Shown here: positions 20,311-31,171 of the stretch, one piece after another
Layout of the letters: each line of letters opens with the position of its first letter
Numbering within the stretch: position 1 is the first letter of the stretch
NCBI RefSeq assembly: GCF_027595985.1
Contig: NC_073304.1
Coordinates: forward strand, 138,553,262 to 138,617,261
DNA length: 64,000 nt
Source of the DNA: Sorex araneus
Taxonomy: Eukaryota > Chordata > Mammalia > Eulipotyphla > Soricidae
Direction of reading: 5' to 3'
The notes under the pieces: model-generated
The model's input: the letters and a program-made list of their open reading frames with translations, nothing else
Told to the model about the DNA's origin: nothing
Database searches by the model: none
Program-made: the position numbers and the translations under genes

Positions 20311-21233
20311 CATGCCCACATTGCCCTTCCCTGGAAGACAGGAGCCTTGTTCTGCCACTTCTGGGTGGGGGGCGGAGGGGAGAGGTTAATTTTTCAAAAG
20401 TGAGCAGACCCCCTGGAGGTCTGTAATTTAGCTTAGCTTTCTGGATTATTCAGGACCTTCACATCAATTTGCAGAAGTTCTTCCTGAGAGAAAAGAAAGA
20501 CTGGTTATCTTTCCAACTGTGGAAATACTCTAAGATCTCAGAAATATCTAGGTAATTTCTAGAGTCCTAAAAGGGAAACAACCAGGCCTAGGCAAGGACA
20601 TAAACCCAAACAGCTTCAGGAATCTTAACAGCAGGGATTATTAACACCACCTGCAGAATGACCCACCTCCAAATAAAATTTTATCTTCCTCTCAAGAGTT
20701 ACATTCTCGAAGGATAGTTAAGATGGGCCGACATGGGTGTCATGACAATCATCTTAACTGACAGTCCCACCAGAGCTCTGCTGAGGGGGAGAGAAATTAG
20801 AGAAGTGGGAAGAAGCCCAGACTCCTTCCAGGTGCAGTGGTTTTTGAGGAAGTGGTTCTCAACCCCAGAGATGAGACATCCTTTTCAAGGACATAGCTAA
20901 ATCTGGAAGAAAGGTCAGAGAGTGTTGGATGAAGACCTGGAGCTAGTCCTGGATGTTTTTCTATCCTACACTTTCACAAGCCTCTTTAAAGACTACTGAG
21001 GATAGAATTAGGTAGAGGATTCTCAAACACCTTGCCTTTGGGACCTGTTTTGAGTCAGACTCCACCTTGTCTCATGTCAAATCCTCTAGGTAAAAATTAA
21101 TCCCCTGCCTATAAAACAACAGATATCATTTGCTACTCTTGACAAACTACCCCACACTGTGGCCCTTCTGTCCATGTGGACAAGAGTAAGCTCTCTGGTC
21201 ATGAGCAGACAAATGAAGCTAAGAATCTATTTA
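20311..21233. other. Mostly unique sequence with a possible hAT fragment
   Basis: AGTGGTTCTCAACCCCAGAG near 20850 resembles the end of a hAT-type MER element. An exon-like stretch on the minus strand near 20450-20487 is discussed in the findings. Nothing else recognised. Confidence 0.4.
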
Positions 21234-21392
21234 AGAACTGGAGATTGTACAGTGGGTGGGACGCTTGCCTTGCACACAGATGGCCAATGCAAGTTCTATC
21301 CCATTAGCACATTCAGGCCTTTGAAACCTTCAAGGAGTGATCCCTGAACACAGAACCCTGAGTACCACCATGGGTGGCCCCAAAACAAAACA
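21234..21392 (+). mobile_element. SOR-type SINE, diverged
   Basis: AACTGGAGATTGTACAGTGG, GCTTGCCTTGCACACAGATGG, GGAGTGATCCCTGAACACAG, CATGGGTGGCCCC and an AAAAC tail. Confidence 0.7.
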
Positions 21393-21399
21393 AAAGAGC

Positions 21400-22227
21400 C
21401 AAAAGATCTCATAACAAATGACTCAATCATACCACTTCCTTGCCTGATCCTTTAAACTCCCTTATTCCCTGACACTAATGAAATACATGTGTGGCTGTAG
21501 ACACAAATTAAATAAACATAAATCCTTCCCTAATTATATTATAACCTGGTTATTTCTCTCAGACCAATATAACAAAAAAGTTATCTATGATTCATCCATA
21601 ATTATCAGAGCTTATAACTGAGAACAGAACTTAAAGTATCCCTTGTATTATTAAAGCAATCAAATATTCAAAATTTTATAAAGGGTAACTTAAGAATCAT
21701 TGGTCCTCAAACACTTTTATGAGACTTTTGGAGGACATTACACCCAGGACCTCACAAATAAAAAGTGCGCCACCACTAAGCCACATCCCTGATCCTGGTG
21801 TTCAATTTTTAAGTCATAAGTATCATCCTCCAAACAAATTATCTCATGGAAATTAACATAGAGTCAAAGCAGAGACAGAAGGTACTGGGGACTCCTCATC
21901 CAGGTAGCAAATCTCTCTCAAAGAGGCTTCAAGCAACTCCATGGAACTTCAGAGTTCTGGGAACAGCAGTTTAGAAATGAGCCCCTTTATATACAGGAAG
22001 CCTTTGGCCTGATTGATCCAATGGGTCATGAAAGTACTCAGTGGAAGTTAGTCAAAGACACAGGAATTGGAATTCAGATTGGGCTTCTCTCTACTAGTTA
22101 AGAGTTCAGTACTGGGCTCTGATTCCTTACTATAAGGTGCCTGGCTTTCTTCCCATCCCTTCCTCTAGAATCGTGCTAATACCACCACTCTTGCATCCCA
22201 TCATGCCAGCATTTAAAACTTCTCATG
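21400..22227. other. Mostly unique sequence; possible tRNA-like SINE remnant at 21715-21800
   Basis: The minus strand at 21715-21800 gives GGGATGTGGCTTAGTGGTGG, an A-box-like start of another tRNA-derived SINE. The rest is not recognised. Confidence 0.4.
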
Positions 22228-22390
22228 GGGCTGAAGAAATAGTACAGAAGTTAAGGTACTTGCCTTGCACAAAGTCAACCCCAAATCAATTTGCCACAAT
22301 CTTCATGATTCCCGGAGGAGCTCCAGGAATGGTCCCTGAGCACAGAGGCAGGAGTAAGCCCTGAGTACAGTCAAGTGTAGCCACAAAAAT
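22228..22390 (+). mobile_element. SOR-type SINE, diverged
   Basis: GGGGCTGAAGAAATAGTACAG, TTGCCTTGCACAAAGTCAACC, AGAGGCAGGAGTAAGCCCTG; AAAT-rich tail. Confidence 0.75.
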
Positions 22391-22524
22391 TAAATAAGTA
22401 AATATGCTCAGGGTGATAATTAAAGGCCAATCAATAAGACGCCTTAAAAATAGAAATAAACCATATGTTTCTACAAGCACATTCCCTTGTTTGGGAGACA
22501 ATTAATAAGCTACTAAACTACCCC

Positions 22525-22709
22525 CCAAATTCCCCAGTGAGTAGGTGCCACCAAATGCATACTTGCTGATCAGTCAGGAGAATTCATTAAAAAGTGCTTT
22601 CCTCTGTTTGCACCAGAATTCAGAAATGTGTCAACACTTGGGTTTCTATTGTGTTTCAGATACTGTCAGCTGTTTTTTCTAAAGCTCCACCAGCAGAAGC
22701 ATCTAGATG
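22525..22709 (+). repeat. Long inverted repeat, left arm
   Basis: 185 bp whose reverse complement recurs at 23223-23406 with roughly one mismatch or small gap per 10-15 bases by eye. The outer ends read CCAAATTC.CCA.TGAGTAGG, the inner ends CATCTAGATG. Confidence 0.85.
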
Positions 22710-22789
22710 CTTCCAAACTAAGGCTTTGGGTCAATAGTGTAATCTTAGAAAAGCATTTCAGCTCTGGTACTGTATTTGCTTTAGCTCTA

Positions 22790-22960
22790 GGTCATTGAAC
22801 CTCAAAGTGTGGCTGAAGTCCATATCGCCTGGGAAATGATTCAAAGTAAAAAATATCTGCCAGATTCTATACTTTGGACCAGAATTTGGGGGCCAGGACT
22901 CCAGAATGAACAGGAGGTCCTTCAGGTGATACTGCTGTACACACTGATTTTCAGAATCAT
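22790..22960 (+). repeat. MER5A-like hAT element
   Basis: ACCTCAAAGTGTGGCTGAAG, CGCCTGGGAAATGATTC, GACCAGAATTTGGGGGCCAG, AGGTGATACTGCTG: the order of MER5A segments as I remember them. It lies inside the spacer of the inverted repeat. Confidence 0.55.
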
Positions 22961-23087
22961 AGACTGGACTATATATGAAGAAAAAGCTAGAGGACTAGAG
23001 TCCAATATGCCCTGAAAAATTAGCCTCGCCAAACCCATTCACATGTTGTATTTTCCATTAGGAAGTCAACTGCTGGGCCTTGAAATG

Positions 23088-23215
23088 TGACCAACAAAAG
23101 TGTGACCCCCAGCACCGCACAGAGTACCCCCAGAAGTGTGAAGTGATCCCTGATCACAGAACCAAGAGTAAGCTTTGAGTACAGCTTGGTGTGACCCCAA
23201 ACCCAAACAACCTCC
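23088..23215 (+). mobile_element. SINE-like fragment
   Basis: CCCAGCACCGCACAGAGTACC, GAAGTGATCCCTGATCACAG, AACCAAGAGTAAGCTTTGAG, TTGGTGTGACCCC: the SOR body without its head. Confidence 0.6.
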
Positions 23216-23222
23216 CCCAAAT

Positions 23223-23406
23223 CATCTAGATGCTTCTGCTGGTGGAGCCTTAGAGAAAAAGCAGCTGACAGTATCTGAAACATAATAGAAACACCAAGTG
23301 TTGACAGATTTCAGAATTCTGGTGCAGAGGAAAGCACTTTTAATGAATTCTTCTGACTGATCAGCAAGTATGCATTTGGTGGCACCTACTCACTTGGAGA
23401 ATTTGG
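23223..23406 (-). repeat. Long inverted repeat, right arm
   Basis: Reverse-complement partner of 22525-22709. A 513-bp spacer between the arms contains a MER5A-like element and a SINE fragment. Confidence 0.85.
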
Positions 23407-23469
23407 GTGGTAGTAAGCCCGGAGTTTACACCAGGTTTAGCCCCAAAACAAATCAAAACAAAATCCCTG

Positions 23470-25154
23470 GAGATTGAAGAGAAATATAAATTTCCCTCTC
23501 TGATCCCTTGTGAATTTTCCTAGAGGAATAAGCCTAGAACTCTTAGCCCACAGCATAAAGATATCTTTGCACTCACATAGTCACTGCCCAAGACAAGTTC
23601 CCCTCTAAATTTGGTGTTTGGAACCAGTATGTTTGGAACCAGTAAGTGACAAAGCAACAGCTGGTTATTGTAATGTAGGCATATTTGAATAACCCAGTTT
23701 AGGCAATTAACTGTAAGATTTGATTCTCTCAGAAAAACCTATATCTCGTGTTGATGAGTATATATTGAGCAAATAAGTTCATTCAATAGAAATTCAGTTG
23801 AACTTACAAGGTCAAGAAAGAGAAACAAAGCAAAAGAAATAGATGAATCTTGCCTGAAGCAAAACAAAGTGATGGTGTGGGGAACAACCACTCCAGTCCT
23901 AACGTTCAATCCTGTCATTCATTTTCTCAGACACAGGAAGTTCTCCGCTCACCTTATTAAGCTGCTCCAGCATGTCTTTTAGCAGCAGTTGACACTCACA
24001 TTCATTTTCATATCTGCAAAGTGAACAGAGGAGAACTTGGCAGCTGCCATGATTGTGCACACAGTGAGCGCACATTCATCACTGCACTTCATCTGAGACA
24101 TGTCTTACCCTTTCCTGTAAGAAGGAGTCCTAATTGTAAAATTATTAGCTAGTGCTACATTTTTAAGATCACTGCTTCTCAACCCTTTTCACATTTGGTT
24201 TGCACTGGAAGTGGTAACATTCACAGGGTACCTGGGAGCAGTAAATGGAATATGATTCTCCTAGCGTAGAAGACCACTATTCCCACAGCAGCCCCTACCC
24301 TGTCACCAAGAGACATGACGAGGAAGTTAGACCTCAATCTACCTGTCCCCTAAGTGTAGACAGAGACTGAAGGTAGCTGGAATATCAATACCACCTCAAA
24401 CTTGGCCTTGCTGTGATTCCTTACACTATTCTATAGGCTGGCATGTGGGATATATGTCCAGTTTTCTGAATTCCACTAGTTAATCCCCACAAATCCCTGG
24501 AAGAGAGTACTGGTTATTCCCCCACCACACCCCCACCCAACCCCCAGGAAAAAAACAAAGCGGAGACACTGGCCCAAGGTTTCAGTCAGATGCTCAAAGA
24601 ACTTCACCTTCATCTTGAACCCAAAACATGAACACTGCCTTCTTGAAGGTCCTAAAGAGCCTTCCAGGCCCCAGACACTGCTGAGTGTTCTTTGGAACTG
24701 ATCTCCGTACCTTACACAAAGGATAAACGAACTCCCATGTGAAATAACCATCGTCACTTTGGAGTCTGTCCTACTTAACAATATGCCTAATCCATGGCAA
24801 ATGCATGCCATGGGTTCAAGTCAAGCACAATAAGCTGAGGTGCTGGAAAACTGTGCTGCTGTGTTCTCAAAATTAAAAGTCCTGCCTTCAGGGAAAAAGT
24901 CACTAACAAGTGTTTTATGTGCACATACTTAGTTCTAAAGTCATCTAGAAAGTTCAGTCACAAATAGTAACAAAATATATTTGCACAAGTTTTATCACAT
25001 CAGGATATCACATTTTGTAGGGACTGGGAAGTTATGGTGGGGTGAGTTTTTTTTTGGGGGGGTGTTAATGAAATATAGATCATATACATGAAAGGTATAT
25101 TTTACTATTGAGCCACATTCCTGGCCTTCACAAGTATTTTCTTTCCTGTGTATG
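23470..25154. other. BFSP1: Unique sequence around BFSP1 exon 2
   Basis: Apart from exon 2 (23953-24013), only a weak hAT-like start (GCTTCTCAACCCTTTTC at 24176) is suggestive. Confidence 0.4.
23953..24013 (-). CDS. BFSP1: BFSP1 exon 2: coil 1B segment
   Basis: A 61-nt exon with acceptor TTCACTTTGCAG and donor GTGAGC. Its first base completes the lysine from exon 1; the following 20 codons read YENECECQLLLKDMLEQLNK. I recall the human protein as nearly the same here, with E for D and R for Q. The two cysteines of the NECEC motif are kept. The short size makes it invisible to ORF finding, so it was located from the expected protein and splice signals. Confidence 0.93.
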
Positions 25155-25347
25155 AGTGCAACAGAGCAAGATATGAGTTTTTGTTTTATTTGGGGAGGCT
25201 ATAACTGACAGTGCTCAGGTATTTTGGGCTCTAAACTCATGGATAAATCCTCATTGTCTCAGGGGACCATATAGGGTACTAGAGGTTTAACTCCAATCAG
25301 TCACATGCAGAGCAAGTGCCTACCGCTGTGCTATCTCTCCAGCCCCT
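25155..25347 (-). mobile_element. SOR-type SINE, minus strand, diverged
   Basis: CAGTGCTCAGGTATTTTGGG, CAGGGGACCATATAGGGTAC, CATGCAGAGCAAGTGCCTAC, GCTGTGCTATCTCTCCAGCCCC. Confidence 0.75.
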
Positions 25348-26628
25348 GAAATGAATTTTTAAATGGCTAATTCACTTTGGGAATAAAATTATAATCCAAG
25401 TCTAATATTCACCTTGTTCTTTACTGCAGAAAGCATCTAAGAATATCTTAGCTTAGAATATCTTTGGTCAACAACAGATTAAGATAATTTTTATGATGTA
25501 TACAACTATCAATATATTATAGATAAGTGACTTCATTATTAAGAATTCATGATATATTCAAATATATTCATGTTAGTAAAATCATTGAGAAATCAGACAA
25601 CTGGCTTCAATTATCAGATAATTTCATGTAATTAATTTTTCTTTTTGGCAATCTGAAAAATTAACTGTATCCACTATTTTGTTGTTTTGTTTGTTTTCAT
25701 TTTTTTCTTGTTTAATTTAGCCTTTGTTTCACATACTGAAGGTCTAATTTAAAATTATTCAACTATCTAAGTAGAGAACATGCCTAACAAGACTACCTAT
25801 ACCTTCCCATTTCCACACTCATCAATTCACCACTGGAACTTAAATATGATGTCTGCGACCTCAGGCATGTGGACGTGTATGATTTTTATGATGCTTCAAA
25901 TCAACTGTCCCAAACTATAAAAACTTCCCCAAGGAGCACTGGGCAGGAATAAATTAATGAATATTATTCAATCAAACACAAGGTCTAAAGTAACTGCTCT
26001 ATGAGGACCATATAGCTCAAAGAATGTGAAACTAGAAAAAGATTAGGCAAATTAAACATAGACATCCCTTCACTAGGGGGCCATGGGAGTCACACTTGCC
26101 CAATAAAATGCTAGCAAACTATTGTCTAATGACCAGGTAAAGGCCATTTAGGGCTCTAGGCTTTTATTTTCAACCATTTTATACCTGAAGATATTGATTT
26201 ACACCAATATCTGTCAGCATATGTGTTCATAGATCAGTAGTTATAGCCATCGTAGCAGACCTCTGGTTCTCAACCTTTCCGTACCTATTGATCAGCACTG
26301 GTCAGTGGCCTGGTGGTTGAAAGCTATTCCTCTAGAGTATCCCAATGGCACATAGAGAAGGCCTGGATTTAGCTGCATTCCAGAATTTGGTATTGTTTAT
26401 CAGAACACCATTTGATGTGGGGATATCCTTACAGACATACAATTTTACACCTGCTGAAGTATCATACAATAATTTTTTTTAAATAGTCCTGCTGACTCAA
26501 AAAGCATGCAGTCTGTCAAAAGGGAGCCCATAACCTGGACAAGACGTCCCATGACTTCAACTCCTTGAACTTGTGTTAACATCTTAAACTATGAGTTACA
26601 TGTTAAAATGCAGTGTGTTAGAGAAATG
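25348..26628. other. No coding feature recognised (BFSP1 intron 1)
   Basis: AT-rich sequence. GGTTCTCAACCTTTCCGTACC at 26262 hints at an old hAT element. Confidence 0.4.
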
Positions 26629-26795
26629 CAGGGGCTGGAGAGAGAGCACAGGGGTCAGGCACTTGTCTTGTAGTTGGCCAACACTAGTTCATTCTCTGGC
26701 ACCCCGTGCAGACCTCTGAGAACTACCATGAGTGATCCCTGAGCACAGGAATAAGTCCTGACCCCCATCAGGTTATGGGGAGACACCACACATGA
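26629..26795 (+). mobile_element. SOR-type SINE
   Basis: AGGGGCTGGAGAGAGAGCACAG, TTGTCTTGTAGTTGGCC, CTCTGGCACCCCGTGCAG, GAGTGATCCCTGAGCACAGG. Confidence 0.75.
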
Positions 26796-27351
26796 AACAA
26801 AATGCCGAGGGGCTCTGCGGTGGATCCCAGAGTCATTATGGTTAGGAAATTCCAGTTGATGCTATTGCTGCTGGCCCCTGACCTGCACTTTGAGGAGTAA
26901 GACCCAGAGCAAAACTTCCCAACCTTTTTCTTCCAGTGGCCTCCTTCCAGCCTAGTTTCCTTTCTGCGGTCTGTCCTACCATTCGGTCCCCTAGTCCCAT
27001 GCAAGCCCCCTCTCTCCACTATTACACAGTTTGCACATATGACCCCCTTGGGATACCCTGGGGATCACAAAAGGCCATCTGGGATCTAAGAAACTGATCC
27101 ACTGCCCTAGAGGACACATTTGGAAATAATTTCCAGGGAATAATTACTGTGAGTGATGGAGGCGATCAGACTTCACACACAGGATTTAAATATCCAACTC
27201 GGAGCAGCTTTTCACTAGTTGAAGAACCATGCTATAAGACCTCACATGTTTCTAGCCTCCATGCCCTATGTAAAGAGCTCAAATGCATCTGTTAGTAAGA
27301 TGAGGGAGTAAGGATGACCTGACATCCAAACAGGCAAAAACACTGTAGTGA
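26796..27351. other. No feature recognised (BFSP1 intron 1)
   Basis: Unique-looking sequence. Confidence 0.4.
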
Positions 27352-27510
27352 AGGGCCAGAGAGATAAGACAACTGGTGGAGCACTTGTCTTGCATGTTGC
27401 AGACCTGGGTTAGATCCCAGCTTCCCATGTGGTCCCCTGAACTCTCCTGAAAGCAGAGATAGGAGTAGCCCCTGAGCTTTGCTGGGTGTGTACCCGTCAA
27501 AACACCAAAC
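27352..27510 (+). mobile_element. SOR-type SINE
   Basis: AGGGCCAGAGAGATAAGACAAC, TGTCTTGCATGTTGCAGACC, GGGTTAGATCCCAGCTTCCC, AGTAGCCCCTGAGCTTTGC. Confidence 0.75.
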
Positions 27511-28165
27511 CAAACACTGCGCTGAGCAAAAGGTGCCAGTCCTAGGAAGGCAGCTGCAGGGTTCCCTGTCCTCAAATTCTAGAACAGGTCAAATTAACCC
27601 GTGGCATTTGAAGTGAGGATATTGGGGGACCTTTGGTTTAGGAGTGTAGTCGCAGGCTGACTGAGAAAAAGCAGCAGGGAATAATAAATACAGATATACA
27701 CATTTGTGAAAACATATTAGTCTATCTACTTAAAATCTGTGTGTTTCAAGGATCTGGGAGAGAGCTCCAAAAGCTAGCACACAGGCGTTGCTCGGGAGGC
27801 CTGGGTCCGACGGCCTGGCATGGAGCACTGCGGGAAGCGACCTGGAGCAGCCCTCCCCCTTATCCAATGCCTAGCAATGCTTCCTGTGACCCCAAAATGA
27901 ACAAAACTCAGCTGTGCGCTGTTTTAATTGTAGGTAAAGTGTGCCTCTATTGAAACATTCAAAAGCAAATACTATTTTTAGTAAACTGAGGTGCCATCAG
28001 CAAGTTGGCCTTAAACTTGGAGAGAGGCGCTAAGTGGCATCCTCTGCAAAGATCAGGTCTCCGGATGAACTAGAAATGACCTCCGAATCTTGGACAGCAG
28101 CCTGCTTGCGGGCCCGGGTAGCTGGGGCCGCCCGAGCCTCAGTGTCCCGCACCCAGGTCACTTAC
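27511..28165. other. BFSP1 intron 1, start
   Basis: A SINE-like remnant may lie at 27750-27880 (TGGGAGAGAGCTCCAAAAGC, GGTCCGACGGCCTGGCATGG). The remainder is unique; GC rises toward exon 1. Confidence 0.4.
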
Positions 28166-28509
28166 TTGCTCCGGAACTCTTCCAGAGCCCGCTGCGCCTC
28201 GGCCCCCTCGCGCTCCAGCCGCGTGCGCCCCATCTCCAGGTCCCGGACGCGCTGAAGGTTGTCCTCCACGTGTCGGGCCAGCGAGTCCTCGGGGCGGGCC
28301 TGCTCCCGCAGGTACCGGAGGGCGTCCAGCTGCCCCCGGAGGACCGCGTGCCGCTGCTGGAGCGCGCGGGCCCGCTGGACGTGGCCGGCCACGCGCGCTC
28401 CGAGGCCCTGCAGCGCGCCCAGGTCCAGCTCTACGGGCGCCTCCCCGTCGGCGCGCTCGCACTCAAACCGCTCCCGGCAGGCCTGGAAGACGTAGCTGCG
28501 CCGGGCCAT
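28166..28509 (-). CDS. BFSP1: BFSP1 exon 1: filensin head and first part of the rod
   Basis: This exon encodes the first 114 residues plus two bases of a lysine codon. It starts MARRSYVFQ, which I recall as close to human MYRRSYVFQ. An upstream in-frame GTG exists, but the ATG at 28509 is the natural start. From about residue 30 the IF rod begins ([18 protein letters not shown], then [13 protein letters not shown]), followed by a heptad-like coil with [13 protein letters not shown] and ending in LEEFRS. Against remembered human filensin the head between the RRSYVFQ motif and the ALQGLG motif is about 11 residues shorter; the rod aligns without gaps. The exon ends AGCAA followed by donor GTAAGTG, splitting the lysine codon. 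It sits in CpG-rich DNA, which explains long antisense ORFs here that should be ignored. Confidence 0.95.
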
Positions 28510-28700
28510 GTCCACGCTGGCGGGCGGGCGGGCGCCGGAGCCGGCTCTGGAGGCCTGGTGCCCGCGCAGTCTGCTAAATAGACGCCGGGACGTGCCAGGG
28601 CCGCTCAGCTGACGGGCAGAGCCCTCGCAGTGAGCACAAAGCTTCCCGGAGCGGCTGCACGTCTGCCTTTGTGACCCGGATTAGCAGAACCCGCGACTCA
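28510..28700 (-). promoter_or_regulatory. BFSP1: Likely BFSP1 core promoter and 5' UTR
   Basis: The CpG-rich block continues upstream of the start codon. On the minus strand a TATA/MEF2-like CTATTTAG (28574-28581) lies about 65-72 bp before the ATG, which would put transcription start near 28545. Further up are GTCAGCTGAGC (28605-28615, a MAF half-site overlapping an E-box), a SOX-like CTTTGTG near 28665 and an OTX/CRX-type TAATCC near 28680. Position and GC content support a promoter; the factor assignments are inference from short motifs. Confidence 0.6.
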
Positions 28701-29950
28701 GGGGCTGGAAGGTTCAACTGAGCCGTGAGGCTTTGTCGTGTGGTTGTTGGAGCCGGGTGCCCTCTGGTTGAATGACGGGCCAGGAGGTCACGGGAGGCCT
28801 GGCTTTCCTTGGACCCGGTCCACTGGGAATTGTGAAGGCTCAGGCCAACTCAGCACTGCGCTTTAGGTCTCTTCCCTTTCCAATGAAGTTCTCCATCGAC
28901 GAATTTCTGGATACCTTTTTTTTTTTCCTGATTACTTCCGCAATTCTTTTTCATAACTGCTGCATCATCTTTGTCCTTTTGTTGGTTATTTCAGAGGGCA
29001 TCGCCCACAGTGCGCAGGGTTTCGTGTTGGCTCTAGGCTCAGGGGTCCATTGAGAAGGTGCAGGGGGCCAGAGCGATGCTGGGGCTGCAAGGCAAGAGCC
29101 TTACCCACTCCGCTATCTCTGTGACATCTTACTTATAAACAGTGTTTATGTTCGGCTTCTTGGCCACGGATTAAAAATAAATTGTCATATCCCAAAACAT
29201 TGTGAGGCATGGTGCATCAAGGTTTCTCCTAACCCCTCTGCATAACTTAGGAGGCAGACAGTTGTGACTTGTCTGTAGATTCTGACTTTCTGAAGTGGGA
29301 GAAACAAATAATGAAGGAATCAACATAACAGATTTTTAAATGAAAGAAAACATTCTTAGCGCTTAAAATTTTAATAAATCGGTTAACTCCCCATTAGTGA
29401 GTATAAAGAATTTTATGCCATGATATTGAATTTGAATTATGGGAAGAATGAAACAAAGTTTTGACAAGTTTGAAAATAAAATGTAAATATTGAAAGAAAT
29501 TAATAAATAAAATTTGATGAGATTTCTAAATAGATGTTGTCCTGCCTCCAATTGAGAAAAACATAGTTTAAAAGCTGTTTTCATAAAAATAAGGAGTAGC
29601 AGTACCATACATTTAACAATTCTATTGGTTGCACATAATTATACTACAAAGTAATATCATAGTTATCAAAAATTTAAAATATATGTATCTTGTTTGGGTT
29701 TATTAGAGTAGTGGAGTAATTTGTTCTTGCTCAAAAGAAAAAATAATCAATTCAATAGGATAACATTGGTTTGTCCTTTCTCTCTTGCCACAGAGAGCTT
29801 AGGTTTATCGGTTTTCACCCATCACAGTGGTCCCGAGTCACTCCCATTCCTCTGTGCTTATCTGTAACTTCTCTGTGCTCTATATCTGGTCTATCACCTT
29901 TCTCTGTGCTCTCAACTGGTCTATCACCTTTTCCCCCTAATCAGATTCTG
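28701..29950. other. Intergenic, 5' flank of BFSP1
   Basis: Unique or old sequence. At 29066-29130 a SINE head (GGGGGCCAGAGCGATG) meets a reversed SINE head (CAAGGCAAGAGCCTTACCC..CCGCTATCTC), a small head-to-head scrap. No gene seen. Confidence 0.4.
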
Positions 29951-29959
29951 TTAACTTAT

Positions 29960-31140
29960 CAGGTAAGATCCTTCTAAGGACACTTGACTTGTATTCATGG
30001 GCAAAATATTGTCTTTCTACTCTCCTATGTCTTTTGCATAGTTTACTTAAAAGCAATGTCCTTTCTGTATAGACACAGAAAGACAGTTAATATTATGCTT
30101 TTGGAACTTGGGAGTTAATTGACTCTGAATAATATTCACTCTCGGGCATCTGCTTTCTCATCTTAAGCCTCAGTTGCCCTTAGTTCCTAGCATCCCAAAA
30201 GCAGGGCCTTGACGAGGGACTAAGTGGACCCAAGGCAAGTTGTGAGATACCCTGGAATCAAAAAGGGCCAGGCCAAAGTGACACAATACTTAACTATAAG
30301 CTAAGAGCATGGTCATGAACAAATTCTGTCATGATCCAAAAAGTAGCACTGTAGCACTGTAGCACTATTGTCCCGTTGTTCATTGATTTGCTCGAGCAGG
30401 CACAATTGCAAGACTTGTTGTTACTGTTATTGGTATATGGAATATGCCACAGGCAGCTTGCCAGGCTCTGCCATGAGGGTGGGATACTCTTGGTAGTTTG
30501 CTGGGCTCTCCAAGAGGGACTGAGGAATCGAACCCAGGTCAGCTGCATTCAAGGCAAACACCCTACCCACAGTGCTATCACTCCAAAAAGTTACAAAGAG
30601 ATTAGGACCCTGCTAAATTAGGAAAGACTAATCTGGCCTAAGCACTGTAGTCTGAGATTTTTGGCGAGATGGCCCCAAGAGAGCAATTCTGTAAGCTTAA
30701 TGTATCTCTTGTGTAATGTGTCGATAAAAAATTAATATTATGAATATTTATATGTTTGTTGGACAAGGAGAGGAGAAACACACCCATAGGATTCCACTCT
30801 TGGGTGGGTCGTCCTGCTGGATTAGAATCTGTCCTAGGGGGATCCAAGAAAAGATAGAAGCAGAAGGGAAATCAGAAGAGAATGGAGAGGAGATTGGAAT
30901 AAACTGCAACTGACACCAACCAGTCTGGCCCTCATTCCCTCCTTCATCCTCCCTTAGCCATTGACCACCCAAGGGTGGGGGAATCGGTGTGAGACCACCG
31001 AACACAGGTGGCAGAGAGAGAGAGAGCCACTGCACAGCCCCCTTCATGATTTATTTTTTGAATACACAAGTAAGGACATAGATTTAGTCTGAAATAAAGC
31101 TGTATGATCATAGATTATTCTGGTGGTGTTCTGCATTTTC
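29960..31140 (+). repeat. Unclassified repeat, possibly LTR-like
   Basis: The part 30010-30340 recurs, rearranged, at 39311-39670. After a tripartite SINE the sequence continues with GGCGAGATGGCCCCAAGAG and ends near a GAAATAAAGCTGT signal (31081), which would suit an LTR with a polyadenylation site. No flanking duplication or retroviral genes were seen, so the LTR idea is weak. Confidence 0.3.
30345..30582 (-). mobile_element. Tripartite RTE-tailed SINE, second copy
   Basis: Same architecture as 6533-6785, with (CAGTGCTA)n at the 3' end on the left side and the tRNA-like head on the right. Target duplication CCAAAAAGT at 30336-30344 and 30583-30591. It has slightly more substitutions, and about 15 bp at the 5'/3' RTE junction are missing relative to the other copy. 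Confidence 0.85.
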
Positions 31141-31171
31141 TTCTATACTCATTTAAAAACATACTTTGTGA

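Larger units (their letters stand above)
1..28600 (-). other. BFSP1: BFSP1 locus, 5' half (exons 1-5 with introns)
   Basis: The gene runs right to left from a promoter near 28.55 kb and leaves the window at base 1. Five coding exons are visible with intron lengths of about 4.2, 11.8, 2.4 and 7.0 kb. Exon phases fit: 344 + 61 nt complete 135 codons, and the next three exons (96, 93 and 108 nt) are whole codons. BFSP1 encodes filensin, an intermediate-filament relative that pairs with BFSP2 (phakinin) to build lens beaded filaments. The introns hold almost only retroposons. The exons for the rest of the rod and the long C-terminal tail are not in the window; I looked in 1-2375 and saw none. Confidence 0.93.

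Noticed and set aside
28090..28581. 163-codon plus-strand ORF and a 107-codon minus-strand ORF over BFSP1 exon 1
   Set aside because: GC-rich shadows of the real filensin frame, which alone matches a known protein and ends at a splice donor.
29960..31140. Endogenous retrovirus LTR
   Set aside because: An AATAAA-type signal and GC-mixed composition suggested it, but no target duplication, primer site, gag or pol remnants were found; left as an unclassified repeat.
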